Positions 1-13,993 of a stretch of DNA of 64,000 nucleotides are shown here, in pieces. Below the pieces are notes generated by a model. That model worked only from the letters and a program-made list of their open reading frames with translations. It searched no databases and was not told where the DNA came from. The DNA lies in NCBI GenBank assembly GCA_028023455.1, contig JAQFVV010006830.1, positions 248,001-312,000 of the forward strand, written 5' to 3'. Position numbers and translations under genes: made by a program. Position 1 is the first letter of the stretch; every line of letters begins with the position of its first letter. The stretch comes from Epiperipatus broadwayi. Its lineage: Eukaryota; Onychophora; Udeonychophora; Euonychophora; Peripatidae.

Positions 1-876
1 TTCACAGAGAATTAATTATAAAAAAAACAAAACAAACTAAGTTGAATTAATTTATGATTAGTAAGATTTTAATAGACTTCCTTTTTAATTTTTATATCTT
101 TATGTAAACATTGCTATATAACTTATTATTAATTTAATAATTAAATAGATGGGTTGACTATTGGTCAGCTAACTGGAAACAAATGCAAGATTGCCTAAAA
201 TATTTTAGTTTTTTGTAAAAAAATTTTAAATTCTATTTAAAATTGAATCTTAATATGCATGACAGCAGATATTCTAAGCATTAATACTGAGATGCATGGC
301 TAATGATTAATATATTTATGTAAAAACTAAAAAAAAAACATATTTAACAAAATAACAGCTACAATTTGTACAGAAAACTATATAATAGAAACATTAAGGT
401 TTTAGCAATTGTTTAAATTTTACAATTTTCAGAAAGTAATGCATAAACATAGCATAATAACCTAATATATTTTATGAACCCCACAACATCAATATTACAT
501 CATTCAAAAAATGAGTTTAATATCATGCTTATGTGAATTAACAAAAAAATGATTTTCAGTTTAAAATTAAGACACATTGTTGTGTCTGAACAAAGTGAAC
601 AAATTTTATTCAATTTCAATAATGATAATTATATATACAATAGTTTAAAATCATTATATTGTTATAAGTAGCAATACGAATATGTTCCAAGTTTAGTTTT
701 AATTTATAAAATCATATAGGGGTGGTGTCAATAGCAGAAAAAGAAATTCAATTTTTTTTTTGGATGGGGTATTCTGTTTTTGGAATTTAATTTAATACTT
801 TATTACAATGTACATGTTATTATATAATTCTTTATCATATTCTATTACATATTATAATGAAGAATTTGTTATAGTG

Positions 877-877
<1 letters not shown>
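1..877. other. AT-rich DNA, no feature recognised
   Basis: Stops are frequent in all frames. There is no recognisable protein similarity and no clear repeat structure before the (TA)n array that begins near 878. Confidence 0.6.

Positions 878-961
<84 letters not shown>
878..961. repeat. (TA)n microsatellite, left border of foldback element
   Basis: Uninterrupted alternating TA of about 84 bases. It abuts the left arm of the inverted-repeat element directly, and a matching array abuts the right arm. Confidence 0.95.
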
Positions 962-965
<4 letters not shown>

Positions 966-1592
966 AGGTTATAATCTTAATACTATGTGCCTTGAGTATT
1001 AATATTGCCACTAGAAGGACCTCTGCAAATCTTCAACACAAGATTACAACTTTATAAAATTAAGAGTGGCCACTCTTATCTTCAACCTACTTTCTAATTA
1101 TATAAGTGAATCTAAAGCATTTTGGTTTGAGAATATGAAGCTGTTGAACTCTTCACTACTTAAGTCTATAATTTCTGTTAAACACTAACATTCACAAAAT
1201 CTTCCAAAATATGAATTAATGTTGAGATCTTGTAGTTAGAAATATTTTGAAACAATGTAAAGTTGTAAATATTAATTTTATTATGCACATAGCCAGCACT
1301 AAGCACATATATATTTAAGGCTATAACTTTAATACATTAACTCATTGTATTTCAGAAGATTTCACAAACCTTAGTGTTTAATAGAAATCATGGACTTAAT
1401 TAGTGAAGAGTTCAACAGCTTCACACTCTCAAATCAAAATGCTCTAGATTTACCTATATAATTAGAAATTAGGTTGAAGATAAGAGTGGCCACTCTTATC
1501 TTTATAAAGTTGTAATCTTGTGTTGAAGATTTGCAGAGGTTACTCTAGTGGCAAATTTAATACTCAAGGTACATAGTATTAAGGTATATCCT

Positions 1593-1598
<6 letters not shown>
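961..1598. mobile_element. Foldback (inverted-repeat) element flanked by TA arrays
   Basis: Two long imperfect inverted arms, about 961-1215 and 1348-1598, surround a spacer of roughly 130 bases. Matched blocks include the 'taatactcaaggtac' type end, the segment around 'cttcaacacaagatt', and a self-palindrome 'taagagtggccactctta' present in each arm (1061-1078 and 1481-1498). The spacer holds another copy of the terminal motif (atatttaaggctataac, about 1308), suggesting a nested or partly duplicated end. No transposase is seen, so it is non-autonomous. Class is undetermined; a DNA-transposon-derived MITE is the simplest reading. Confidence 0.85.

Positions 1599-1689
<91 letters not shown>
1596..1689. 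repeat. (TA)n microsatellite, right border of foldback element
   Basis: About 94 bases of pure TA, continuous with the right arm of the foldback element. Confidence 0.95.
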
Positions 1690-1691
<2 letters not shown>

Positions 1692-4035
1692 TGACTATGT
1701 ACTTAATAAAATTAATATTTAAAACTTTATAGTGTTTACAGTTTTATGCAAATGAGTTTAATTGCCCATGCTAACATAATAATGATTGTTCTGGAAATGT
1801 TTTTGTAAATTTGATGATCATAAACTTTCATATTAAAATGTATTTTGAATTCCTTTATTGAGTTTGGTTTGTCTATTTTATTCAGTGCATTGTTTTTACT
1901 TATAGCAGGATAGTTTTTTCAAATTGTTGAATCTAATCAATACATTTATTAGGTATTAAATGTGTCATTTAGTGAAATGCTTTTAAACCTAAATTCACCC
2001 TTATTTCACAAACAATAAACTGATCTTACATTTTAAATTTTATAACTACATAATTTTGTAATTATACAAAATATTACAATAACTTCAAGTTTTAACATAT
2101 GATGTTTTCAAGATTGTGAAGTACAACATTTTTTTTCAGTAATTGTCACATTGTCAATAAATAGATGTTTTCAAATTTATACTTGTAATTGATCACTTTC
2201 CATCTTTTTAAATAACTTTTAATATCATAAAGAAGCCATAAAATCTTTATTAAATCTTGAGTTTTTGTATTATTTCAAAATGTTAATATGTAACAGATGA
2301 ATGCAAGTAATGCATATTCAAGCGTTAATATTTTATTTCATTTTTGCTTTTGTAAACACTTGAAATTTAAACATTAATTATATAAAATTTTCTTTTAAAA
2401 AATACTTTCGAGATAATGTAACTTTTATTCAGCTATTTTTATTGCAGAAATTAGCAGTCAGTAATATAATAAAAGTTACAATTTGAATACTATAATATAT
2501 ATATATTAAATTTGTCTTTATGAAAGCAAGGCGTGTGTATGCAAAACACTTGATCATTATCATTGCATTTCTATATTGTCTTGGCTTAACTAAATGTCAG
2601 AGTGATGGACTTGATAGTCAAAGATTTATCAGTTCTGATTTTTAACATACATGACTTCTCCAGCAAAAAAATTATTTGTACTGACCTTCCATTCTCTAAA
2701 ATAATTTATTATAGTAATTTATTTTAGAGATAATTAATTAGCTTTGTCTAAAATCAATATGATCAAGGATAAACATCTTGATTATCATTATCAGTTACAT
2801 GTAAATCTTAATATAAATCACTGCAGAAAAAATAGTTTATTGTCTATCAGTTTATTATTACAGCAGTTGTTATATACTATTGATTTTGCTATAATTTTAA
2901 ACGATGCTGATAAAACAAAACTTAATCTTTTCAATTACATTAATTGAATATAAATCCGTATTATTCCATTGATCAATTTCAAAAAATTCTACAAACATTT
3001 ATACTTTTTTTAATGCAAAACAAATATTTTCGATAGTATTTTATTGTTGATAAATTATATCCGTAGAATAACTGAATTTTTAAACTAAACATACAAATTA
3101 TCTTTAGCCCCGAGTTGCCAGCTCAGAAAATCAGACTTTTTTTAAGCTGAAACATTTAATCAGACTCTGATCCAAACGCAACATTTATATGTAAAATGAG
3201 ACTCTTTAAACTATTTTTATGTTAAACATAATAATTCTAGTGTTTATTTTATTCTTTTTGAAACTAAGAATGGACATAAAAAAATCTCTGAAAATTCTAG
3301 ATTGTGTCTGCTTTTAGAAACGTTTAGTGTTAAGGAGAAAATACAATACATTCTTTTTTGTATGATATGAATAATAATCTTTGTAACTGATTTCAATAAC
3401 TCATCACAAAATTTTAATAAACTACTGAATTATTTAAATTGTCAATAAATAGCATTATATCAGGACAAAACTTAATCATAAATTATGCTAGATATCAAAG
3501 GAAATAAGTATAATATATTAACTGCAAAATTAATGATAGTATTAAAAAACGTTTTTTTTTTTCAAATTTATATACATAATTCTATTATTATCTTGGAGTA
3601 ACTAATCATTCAGTCACTTATAACATACCGAGACAAGCCTGAGAATCAAGAACACACTTTGAGCATGATAACTTCTATCAAATGATCAAGGTGATTTTTT
3701 TAAATTTTTCCATCTGTAAATTGATCTAGGATTTTAAACTCTTGGGTCTATCATTTGCAAATTAAATGATATATATATATATATTAAATAAATATAAAAA
3801 CATTCAATGTTTTATATTTATTAACTGTTGAAAATCCCATTTTAAGACTAAAACACTAATGATTGCCAAAAACTATTTGTATAAAGTTTGTTCAGATACC
3901 AAACTGTATGTTAATATATTTAAAAAGTCTATTTATAATATATATTTATCATTCAGCAGCAAATATACTACTCACAAATGAGTATGACCATTTTGACTAC
4001 AAGAAAAAAAATAATATTAATAAACTGGTTACTTT
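1690..4035. other. AT-rich DNA, no gene recognised
   Basis: Only short, low-complexity open frames occur (for example near 2744-2947). They have no recognisable domain and poor coding composition. I see no repeat with clear borders. Confidence 0.6.
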
Positions 4036-5886
4036 TATGATGATAACTGATACTCTTTTAAAAATTGCAACAAAGATAGCTGGTTAAAAAAAGCAGCAAT
4101 TGGCCAATTAAATTTCTACTGAAACTAGATAATTCATGAAGAAAAGAAGGAATATGAAGACATACAAAATGATGCATTAAAAAGGATTGAATATTTAGAA
4201 TTTTGTAAAATTGTGTGGAAAAGAGTTGAAAAGGATATAAGAAAGTATAACTGTGAACTAATAAGGAAAGCTCTAGAAGAGAATAAAAGTCTCAAGAGTG
4301 TAAAACAACATTTTGGTATTGGTAGGCAATTTATATCTGCAATAAGACTTCTATCAAGAATTATATAGGAATAAAGAACAAGTACCTTCTATATCAAGAA
4401 TTATATAGGAATAAAAAACAAGTACTTCCTATATCTACTATATCTTCTGAATTGCCCAGAGTTTTAAATGAAGAAGTGAGACTTGCAATTAAATTTATGA
4501 AGAAAGGAAAAGCTCAAGGTAATGATGGAATTATAATTGATATATTAAAAAAGCAGGTGAATAAATAGAAAAAAAAATTAACAAAGTTATATCTGAAATG
4601 TCTAAATGATAAAGATGTACCAAATGATTTGAAGAATTCAGTATTAATATTACTATTTAAAAAGGTGATAAAAAGATATTAGAAATTACAGACATATCAG
4701 CCTTTTATCAGTTTTATACAAAATTTTTGCCAAGATAATTACAACTCATCTACAGAGAACATTGAATTTCCACCAACCACGAGAACAAGATGGATTTAAA
4801 AGTGGTTTTAGTACAATAGCTCATATCCAGGTATTGAGAAATGTTATAGAAAGGACAAGTGAATATGAATTGTCATTATGCTTTGTATTTGTAGATTATG
4901 AAAAGGCATTTGATTATATAAAAATTTCTTCAGTGATTATAGCATTGGATCATCAATGTATAGATCCAGGACATTGTCATATTTTAAAGAATATTTATAA
5001 AAATGCAACAGCAACAATTAGATTACATAATGATATTAGGAAAGTCAACATTGAGAAGGATGTTAGAGAGGGCGACTCCATATTTCCAAAACTTTTTACA
5101 GCAGTGCTACAAGAAGTATTTTTGTGGATTAAAATGGAAAGCTAAAGAAGTGAAAGTAAATGGAGATTATTTAAGTCATTAAAATTTTGCAGTTGATGTA
5201 ATTATTTTTGCAAATAATGCTTTAGAGCTACAGGAAATGTTGCAGGAGTTATCAGATCAAAGTAGGAAAGTATGACTAAAAATAAATGTTAAAAATATTA
5301 AAGTAATGTTTAATGGATTTTCTCAAAATATAAAAATAAAGATTGATTATGATGAGTTAGAAGAAGTTAACAGTTACACATATATTGGCCAGATTATTAA
5401 TACAGATGGAAACATTATAAATGAAATTAATCATAGTTGGAGTGTTTTTGGTAGAAATAATATGATACTAAAAGAAATCATGCCTATGTGTTTGAAAAGG
5501 AAGGTTTTTAATAAATGTGTTTTACCAGTTCTTACTTATGGACATGAGACTTGGATACTTAATAGAAGAGCAATACAGAGACTTCAGATCACTCAAAGTA
5601 GTATTGAGAGATGCATGTTGGGAGTAACAAGAAGAGATTGGTAAGAAAACAAACACGTGTTACTGACCTCATTGAAAAAATGATGATAGTAGATAGACAA
5701 TTTGAATCTTAAACTGGATTCCAAGAGATTGTAAATGGTCCAGAAAGAGACCACATGTGAGATGGATGGATGAAATAAGAAAGTGTATACAAGTGATGTA
5801 GAGAAGAGAAGTTAAAGATTGAGAAGGTGGATTGAACTTGGAGAGACCTTTATCCTGCAGTGGATTGATAATGGTTAATGATGATG
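4036..5886 (+). mobile_element. RTE-type LINE, copy 1, 5'-truncated and decayed
   Basis: This aligns by eye along its length with copy 3, beginning at the equivalent of about 47512 in that copy. The endonuclease part is absent, as expected from incomplete reverse transcription. It keeps reverse-transcriptase motifs in broken frames: 'FVDYEKAFD' (RT motif A), 'GDSIFPKLF' (motif B) and the C-terminal region around 'LTYGHETWILNRRAIQRLQ'. The catalytic box at 5186-5197 reads FAVD where functional RTs have F/YADD, so the second-to-last aspartate is lost. A 45-bp direct duplication occurs near 4345-4430. The end 'aatggttaatgatgatga' matches the short TGA-rich 3' tail of the other copies. Confidence 0.9.
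4762..5650 (+). pseudogene. Reverse transcriptase remnant of RTE copy 1
   Basis: Two open stretches (4762-5145 and 5306-5644) carry consecutive pieces of the same reverse transcriptase, separated by stops and frameshifts. The first holds the 'EQDGFKSGFSTIAHIQVLR' type segment, motif A and motif B. The second holds the post-catalytic 'INTDGNIINEINH' segment and the thumb/connection region. The family role is target-primed reverse transcription of LINE RNA at a nicked chromosomal site. With FAVD at the catalytic position and several stops, no active enzyme can be made from this locus. Confidence 0.88.
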
Positions 5887-8264
5887 AATACAACCATAAT
5901 AATAGATAAATCACAAATATCTACCATTATTCTGTTTACATGATGTTATAAAATGCTAACTTTTAAATTTTTCTGCAAAAAAAACATTTCTTTCTGAAAC
6001 ACTTCAATATCATGTCTAATTGTAGCTGTTTGTTTTATTTTCCACCAGTAGTGGCTGGTGGTTAATCACTGTGACACTGCAGCACCTATTAAATTTATGC
6101 TTGAACATATCAATAATATAACAGTCATTCAATATTTTATACAATTAGTATGTAAATACAAATAATTAAACCATTTTTTAAAAAAAAATATTTTAAATGT
6201 TGCTTGGAATTCTATTCAAAGATGCTGCTAATTACTGGAAAAGTCATATTTGATGATTCTCAGAAAGTTCCTTCAACATTCACTTGCCTTTATCAATGTG
6301 CATAACTAGTATCATTACAGCTGTTCCTGCTGCAGTATCAATAGTTAATTATTTGAGCATGATATGTTTATTCTGGTTTCTCTTCAGAGCGAATAAGTTG
6401 TTGTTTTTATTTAGGATGAATACTAAAATATTGTTGTTTTTTTATTGTAATTTACATTTATAAAATTACATATAAATATTTATTAAAAAAAATAAAACAA
6501 AATAATAAAAGAAATATTATTTAAAATATTTATTATGATATATGTTAGTGTTGAATATATATAAAAAATACATTTCCCCAATGACATTATATAAAAAATT
6601 CAAATAAAAAGTAATGGTCGATCTATCACACATATTGTTATTTGTCAAAGAGTAATTAGTAAAAACAAAAAAAAAAGCATTATGATTGGTATTAAAAAAT
6701 AAAATGTTTTGTTTGTATAATCATGAAATAAGAAATGCTCTGCTTTGTTTATCTTTGTTCACTTTTCAGCAGCTATACTGTAGAAAGAAATAAACCCACA
6801 AAGAAAAAAGAAAAAAAGATTTAAAAAAAAAAGAAAAAAAAAAAAAAAGAGGAAATTTTTTGTCTTTTTCTCAGTTTTTTCATTGTTAACGGAACAATAT
6901 TAGCCCTGGAAATCACATCGGAAAAAATATAAGTTTATATCAGTGAGCTTTGTTGAATGAATGTTATTGGGAGGTGATAGTAAGTATTTATTTTTATATA
7001 TTTTTAAATTATTACTTGAATATATATTTTAATTATTATTTGAATTTATATTTGATAAAAAATATATGAAAAACTTACTATTTAAACTAACATATACATT
7101 GATCAAGCTTGTGATTGTGTAAATTTATATCATGAACTATCTGCCTTTTTTTTTTTTTTTTGGTATGATGTGGTCTTGGGTCCAGTATATGAATTAGGTG
7201 ATATGAGACAAAGATAAACATATTTTTCAAATATTATGACCCAATTTAGATTTTTCTATAATGTCTTGTCTGCATTTTAATAATAATAATAATAAAAATA
7301 CACAAATGCTAAAAGTAAAGATTTTGACAGTATATAAACCTAGGCCAACTATACACTACTGCAATGTAACTTTCAAAGCTGAAGATTAAATGCAAAGAGA
7401 GGTGGTAGTTGATGAATCTATTACTAAATTTATGGTCATAATAGGATGAAGCAATATGAGTCCTCAAAACTTATAAAGATAGGATAAATAATACTACATT
7501 GCACTGATTCTAAACTAACTTATGTACCTTAAGCTTAACTCTATAATCAATTTGTATTTCATTCACATTTTATTTTTTTATTTTATTTTGTTTGTAGTGA
7601 CTATTTTAGTAGTAATTTTAAATAAATTATAAACATTATTGAAATTCTTTATTATAATATTGAAATTATATTAATTATTGATCAATATTAACTACTTGTT
7701 ATAAGCGATGTTATTAGGGATGACATATTCATTGCAAATTCCTGTATGGAAATACATTTTGAAGGGCTACTACAAAAAATGAAAGATACTAATGTCTTTA
7801 TTCTATTAAGTGTTCAATTGATGGATTATGTTAGGTGTTATATACCAATTTTTTAGAAATGTTATGATGAATCCAACTATCCTACTAACAAAATTATACT
7901 TTTAATATACATGCATGATAATTTTGAATTTATGAAATAATATAAAAATAATTATTAGAAATATTAACTTTTAGCCTTTTTTTATTACCTTCATTTCAAC
8001 AAAATTTTTTATTAATAATAAATAGTGATTACATCCTGATAAAGAATAAATAAATGAATAAATTGTACAATAATATGATTATATAATGTTCTGTTTGCCA
8101 TATGGCTAGATTATGTTAGAGCACAATTGTTATACACTTATTTGGTTAGGTATAATGAAGAGTTTGTGTAGAATATGAGAAACTAAGAACTTGTTTAATG
8201 GTATTAGCATTTTTAATATAAACATGACTATTTTCTTTTAAAATTGCCTATTGTATAATGCTGG
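5887..8264. other. AT-rich DNA, no gene recognised
   Basis: This stretch contains A-rich and T-rich runs (6780-6850, 7145-7160) and a small (AAT)n tract near 7278-7295. No protein similarity, paired inverted arms or target duplications were recognised. Confidence 0.55.
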
Positions 8265-8531
8265 GTAGGTGGGAGTTGATAATCAGGAAAAGGATAGAGC
8301 AGTTAAAGACCAGGTGTCATCAAAGACTTTACTGGAGGCAAGGAGATGGTCACGTTTCTTGATTTTTTTTGAGTGTCTGGTAAAACAATGGTATGATTTG
8401 TGGTGGGGGTAATTCCATGAGAGTTTTGCATCTCACTATCCATATAGAATAAAGGACAAAGATAGAAAGCCTTATTATTGAAAAAGTTCTATTATGAATG
8501 GCGTTTTCAAGTGAGAAAATCATTTCAGATC

Positions 8532-9053
8532 TTATGTTGGAATTGGATCGATAATATCTTTCAGTGTTTTAAGTCTTGGACAATGGTGTATAATATGGTC
8601 TATGGTTTCATCTTCATGAGCACACAAACCACATATAGGATCAATGCTAGTAAAACCTCTTTGGTGATAAAGAAACCAATTCATGGGAAGTGCATCAAGA
8701 TTAATTTTAATGATGAAGTCCAGGAATTTGGGTTCCACACTCCATCTTTTGAAGTGTGTAATGAGTCTTTGGTTGGTTACTTTTAGGCTGGTTTTAATGG
8801 GTTATTGATTATAGTTGATTAGATTGTATGCTTCCCATAAGGTGATTTTTTGGTTAAGGTTATAGGACATCATCGGTTTATAAAGTTGTAGGTGGTCTAT
8901 TAGTAATGCTATCCATGAACTGGTAAAGGGCAGAGGATGATCAGTCGGTGTAATTTTTTTAATAATGTTGGAGTATCCACAGGAGAGGATCAGATTATGT
9001 AGAGTGTTGTGGGTTTTTTGTAAAATGATTGCCTGTATCGAGTGGAATGACAA
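8532..9053 (-). pseudogene. C-terminal connection and zinc-knuckle region of the same LINE
   Basis: Minus-strand stretches 8802-9053 and 8532-8738 follow the RT in order. The latter has 'ICGLCAHEDETIDHIIHHC', a C-x2-C...H...C pattern like the zinc-binding region downstream of RT in many non-LTR retrotransposons (zf-RVT type). Such knuckles are thought to bind element RNA. A stop follows immediately at the end of this stretch, and the remaining 8265-8531 looks like decayed C-terminal coding or 3' untranslated sequence. Confidence 0.75.
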
Positions 9054-9083
9054 TCCATTGAACCTGCATGGTCATTGGATACC

Positions 9084-10141
9084 TCACAAGCTAATAGCAA
9101 CTGTCCTTCCTCTCCAGAGAAGTTTGGTGCATAATCGGTTAATTTTCTTTTGAAACTGTTTAGACATTTTTATGAATGGAAGATAATATGAGATTTTTGG
9201 CATTATGATCATGTTGAGGAGGCTAACCTTTTCATATAATGAAAAGTATACTCTAGAGAGTGAAGTGGTGATGGCTTCAGTTGATTGGAGGATTGCATAT
9301 TGAATCTCTCTTGCCATTGCAGTTGGAGGTTTGAAGATTGGGAAACCTAGGTATCTTTGGGGTTTAGAAGAAAAGGGGGAGTTAATTTTTTTACCAGACA
9401 TTATCTTCCAGATGGAAGATTTGTTAAAATTTATTTGTAGGCCAAGTTTCACTGTATTTCTGTTTAAGATGTTCATGAGATGGGGAAGGTATTTAATTGT
9501 GGGAAGCACAACCATGATGTCATCTATGTATGCAAATACATTGAAGTCTTTATTGAGAGAGGGAAGGAATATTCCAGGGAGATTTTTTCTATATCCATCA
9601 GAAGAGGGTTGATTTATGCTGTGAAGAAAAGGGAACTGAGTGGAGATCCTTGAGGGATAAACTTGTATGGCTTGAAACCTGGAGTGATCTTGCCATCAAA
9701 AGAGAGAAAAATCTCTCTGTTGTTGAGCAGATTGCTGACAATCTGAACAATTGCAGCTGGAATATCACATTCCACCAGAATATCCAGGAGGGTGTTGATC
9801 TGTACTGAATCAAATGCTGCTGCAATATCCAGTTGGACAGCAATAGGTTTGAATTTATGGTGTAGTCTGATATAATTGAACAGTGCAGTTACATTGGACA
9901 TAGCATGTGAGGTTGATGATTCCTTTTTTCCATATTGGTTTGGTGAGATATGGCTAATAATTTGAGTTTGGATTTGATCTTTAATGACTGACTCAATAAT
10001 CTTAATAAGCAATGGGGTCATGGAAATTGGCCGGATACTGTTAATGTCATTTAGTGTTTTTGCTTTTTTAATAAAAGGCACAAGTGCCACTGGGTAAAGA
10101 TCTGTTATGTTTCTGTTGCCGGAGGCTAGATGATCAATCAT
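9084..10141 (-). pseudogene. Reverse transcriptase of minus-strand LINE
   Basis: The open stretch 9614-10141 (minus) holds RT motifs 1-4: an RPIS box, 'DIAAAFDSV' with the first catalytic aspartate, and 'PQGSPLSSLFF'. A stop and a frameshift follow ('FTA*INPLL' in the first frame), and the next frame resumes with 'FAYIDDIMVVLP'. The YIDD box at 9519-9530 keeps both catalytic aspartates. The stretch 9084-9515 continues through 'LGLQINFNKSS' and 'RYLGFPIF' (motif 5 to thumb) and ends in 'RLCTKLLWRG'. The enzyme class makes cDNA directly at the nicked target. The locus is broken but only moderately decayed. Confidence 0.88.
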
Positions 10142-10496
10142 TTTTTTAATAATTGGAATATTACTTTGAATATCAATGACTATATTTTTTCCAGCTTAAT
10201 TACATCCTTTGGTGTTTTATGTTTCAAACAATATATATTATGTCATTTTTGAATAATACAAACTTAAGTTATGATAAAATTTGTGACTTAACATAATTTT
10301 TAAAATATTTAATATGGCTGCTTTGCAAACAAAGACGTTAATAGGTAAAATCTTTGTAGTGCAATCTGCACATGTGGAAGCTGATTCATTGAAATTTTAT
10401 CATCTTTTTTAAATTGCACAAAAACTATAAGCATGATATCAACAGAAATCCCAGCATTCATTGCTTCTTAATTCCTTATTTAAAATAATATCTTAC

Positions 10497-10609
10497 AACC
10501 CCAAGATAGTATGCTCTGAAGCCAATGACTGCAAAAGAAAAGTCAAGGAGGCATATTTTATTATCAGTGACAACAATTCCATCAATAGATGCGACACGTG
10601 CTTTTCTAT
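10497..10609 (-). other. Candidate isolated exon, unknown product
   Basis: On the minus strand a T-rich tract ending in 'attttttttag' precedes an open 113-base segment, which is followed by 'gtaagata', a good splice-donor match. The reading frame, open over 10476-10667, has balanced composition ('ARVASIDGIVVTDNK', 'LLDFSFAVIGFRAYY'), unlike the low-complexity frames elsewhere. I do not recognise the family. It could equally be an old transposon scrap or chance. Confidence 0.25.
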
Positions 10610-10669
10610 CTAAAAAAAATGGACAAACTAATTTGCATTCACATTTGCATATTTTATTAGGTAACAATA

Positions 10670-11046
10670 CTACATAAATGATTTATTACTTATGTTGGCA
10701 ATGAATATGAGGGAAAGCCTTGAAAGTGCTCGGCCCATTTAATTGTTTTTGGTTTTTGCAGCTTCTTCGTCAGCGGGTAAATTGCTTTTATATGCAATTT
10801 GAAATTGGATTAATTTGAATTTCTTGTTAACATTTTTATTAATAGGTGCATTTAATTTTTTTATTTTATTTTCTGGTCATTTTACTAGTTTACACAAGGA
10901 TGATAAAGGCAGAAAATCTTTATCAGCCTTATAAGCTAATAAAATGGATTAAAAATATACTGATGATTCACATATCAGGGCCTTTAATGTGATATAAATG
11001 TAATCAAGAAATATTGGTTGCAAGTATTAATTTTAATTATTTGAAT
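10670..11046. other. AT-rich spacer
   Basis: I see no coding or structural signal between the candidate exon and the (TTA)n array. Confidence 0.5.
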
Positions 11047-11234
<188 letters not shown>

Positions 11235-12844
11235 GATAAATGGCATTAATTTATTAATTTGTTTGTATTGGTGTAACTGTTTAATATATATATTATATAA
11301 CATTAAATCATTTATCCTCTTTATTATATGATATATAAATTTGTATTCAAATATAACAAAAGTGGTTTATGCACAAATGTAATTTTGTGTCTCTGACCCA
11401 AGTTTGTGGCAACCTTATTTTACAGAAATAATGATTCTCAAAGGATTTAATAATTTATTAATATGTTTATATTTTATTAGTGTGTTTGTATTTGCTCTTT
11501 TGTCATGTTTGTATAACAAGTAATGATTTATATAAAGAGAGCAGTGCAATGTAAATTTTAAAAACTGATAATCAAATGTACAGAAAGGTTGCAGATTGCA
11601 GATGATAAATCAATCACAGAATTTACTGAGCATAGTACCATGTAAAAATATAAATACTTAAAAACAATAAAGAGAGATTTCAAATAGTGTGTGGGTGTAG
11701 TGGTATCCATAATGATTATGAATGGAATTGTATGCATGCAAAGAATCAAATTCTGATTCTTGCCTATGCCTTGATACTCATGCTGTGGAGTCAGTAGTTT
11801 TGCCACATCTTGCATCACATTATTTTCAAGTCTATAGCTAGCATATGAGCTATATGCAAATAAATTATATCTATGTCAGATAATAAATATAACAAGATAG
11901 CATCACTGGTGTGCATAAAGAATATAAACATTACTAATGCACACAAAAAATGAAGAGGTTAAACTCATTTTATTAGTGATACAGACAGTAACCTACAATT
12001 TCTAGTTTTAGATAGACAAGAAGCCAATTGATATGATGATAAATGCATATCCTTTTTCTGGAAATGATTTGATTGTATCTTTTATTAGGAGGAATCTTTT
12101 TCTTATAGACACTTTTGAGAGTTGTTAATTTTTGAGGTACAAGATAAAAATAAAGAATTCTTATGTGAATAGGTTTGGAAATGCTGAAGCTATGTATTAT
12201 CTCAGATAAGAAGTATTATATATGGTTTGAAATATAATTTTGTGAGAAATACAAAGAAATTATCAGTGAAGATGTACTTTAAACTTAGTTAATAATAAAT
12301 TAGAAATTATGAACAAACAATAAAGTAATAATTATGACAGATGTTGAAATTTCTTTTTTTTCTTATTTTTTAAATGGTTATCACTAATTTTCTTAGGATT
12401 ATTGTTTTTCTTAGTTTTTCTAGTTTCTATTAATATAAAGATTTTTGCTCTAACCTTATTAAAACTGAAGTTATTGCGAAAATTGTGTCTCAAGTCAGTT
12501 TTTTAAGAAATTCAATATGGTGTCTTTAAGGAGTAATAAATGCTGGCACTTTGTTTGTATTTTAGTTCTTAAATTTCTTTTACTAATTTTATTAAATAAA
12601 TACACTACTATTGGTACTTGTCTTTTTTTTAGTATTTTCCCTCCAAATTTAAAAAAATCATTTTTTAAATGGTAGTGCTTAATTCAAAAAACGTAAAATG
12701 TATTGAATATTTAATAATAATCAACAATTCACAAAAAAATACAGCTATAGCTTTTGATTCATTTTGGGGACCTTTTTTACTGCAATTTACATTCATTCTT
12801 CATTAAATTCTTGAATTAGCATAGAAATTTAAAAAATAATTATA
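11235..12844. other. AT-rich DNA, no gene recognised
   Basis: There are short open frames only. Nothing with domain similarity or repeat borders was recognised. Confidence 0.55.

Positions 12845-13993
<1,149 letters not shown>

Larger units (their letters stand above)
8265..10205 (-). mobile_element. Minus-strand LINE (I/Jockey-like group), decayed
   Basis: Read on the minus strand from about 10205 down to about 8265, this gives a reverse transcriptase, a connection domain and a C-terminal zinc knuckle in order, split by stops and frameshifts. It clearly differs from the RTE copies: the order is 'INSIRPISMTPLLIKIIE', then 'VQLDIAAAFDSVQ', then 'IPQGSPLSSLFF', then 'FAYIDDIMVVLP'. No upstream endonuclease was found, so it is probably 5'-truncated near 10205. 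Base composition is richer in G+C than its surroundings, which makes the borders visible. Confidence 0.85.

Noticed and set aside
8478-9612. Plus-strand frames over the 8.5-9.6 kb region
   Set aside because: They are antisense to the minus-strand LINE, whose motifs (YIDD, zinc knuckle) are unambiguous.
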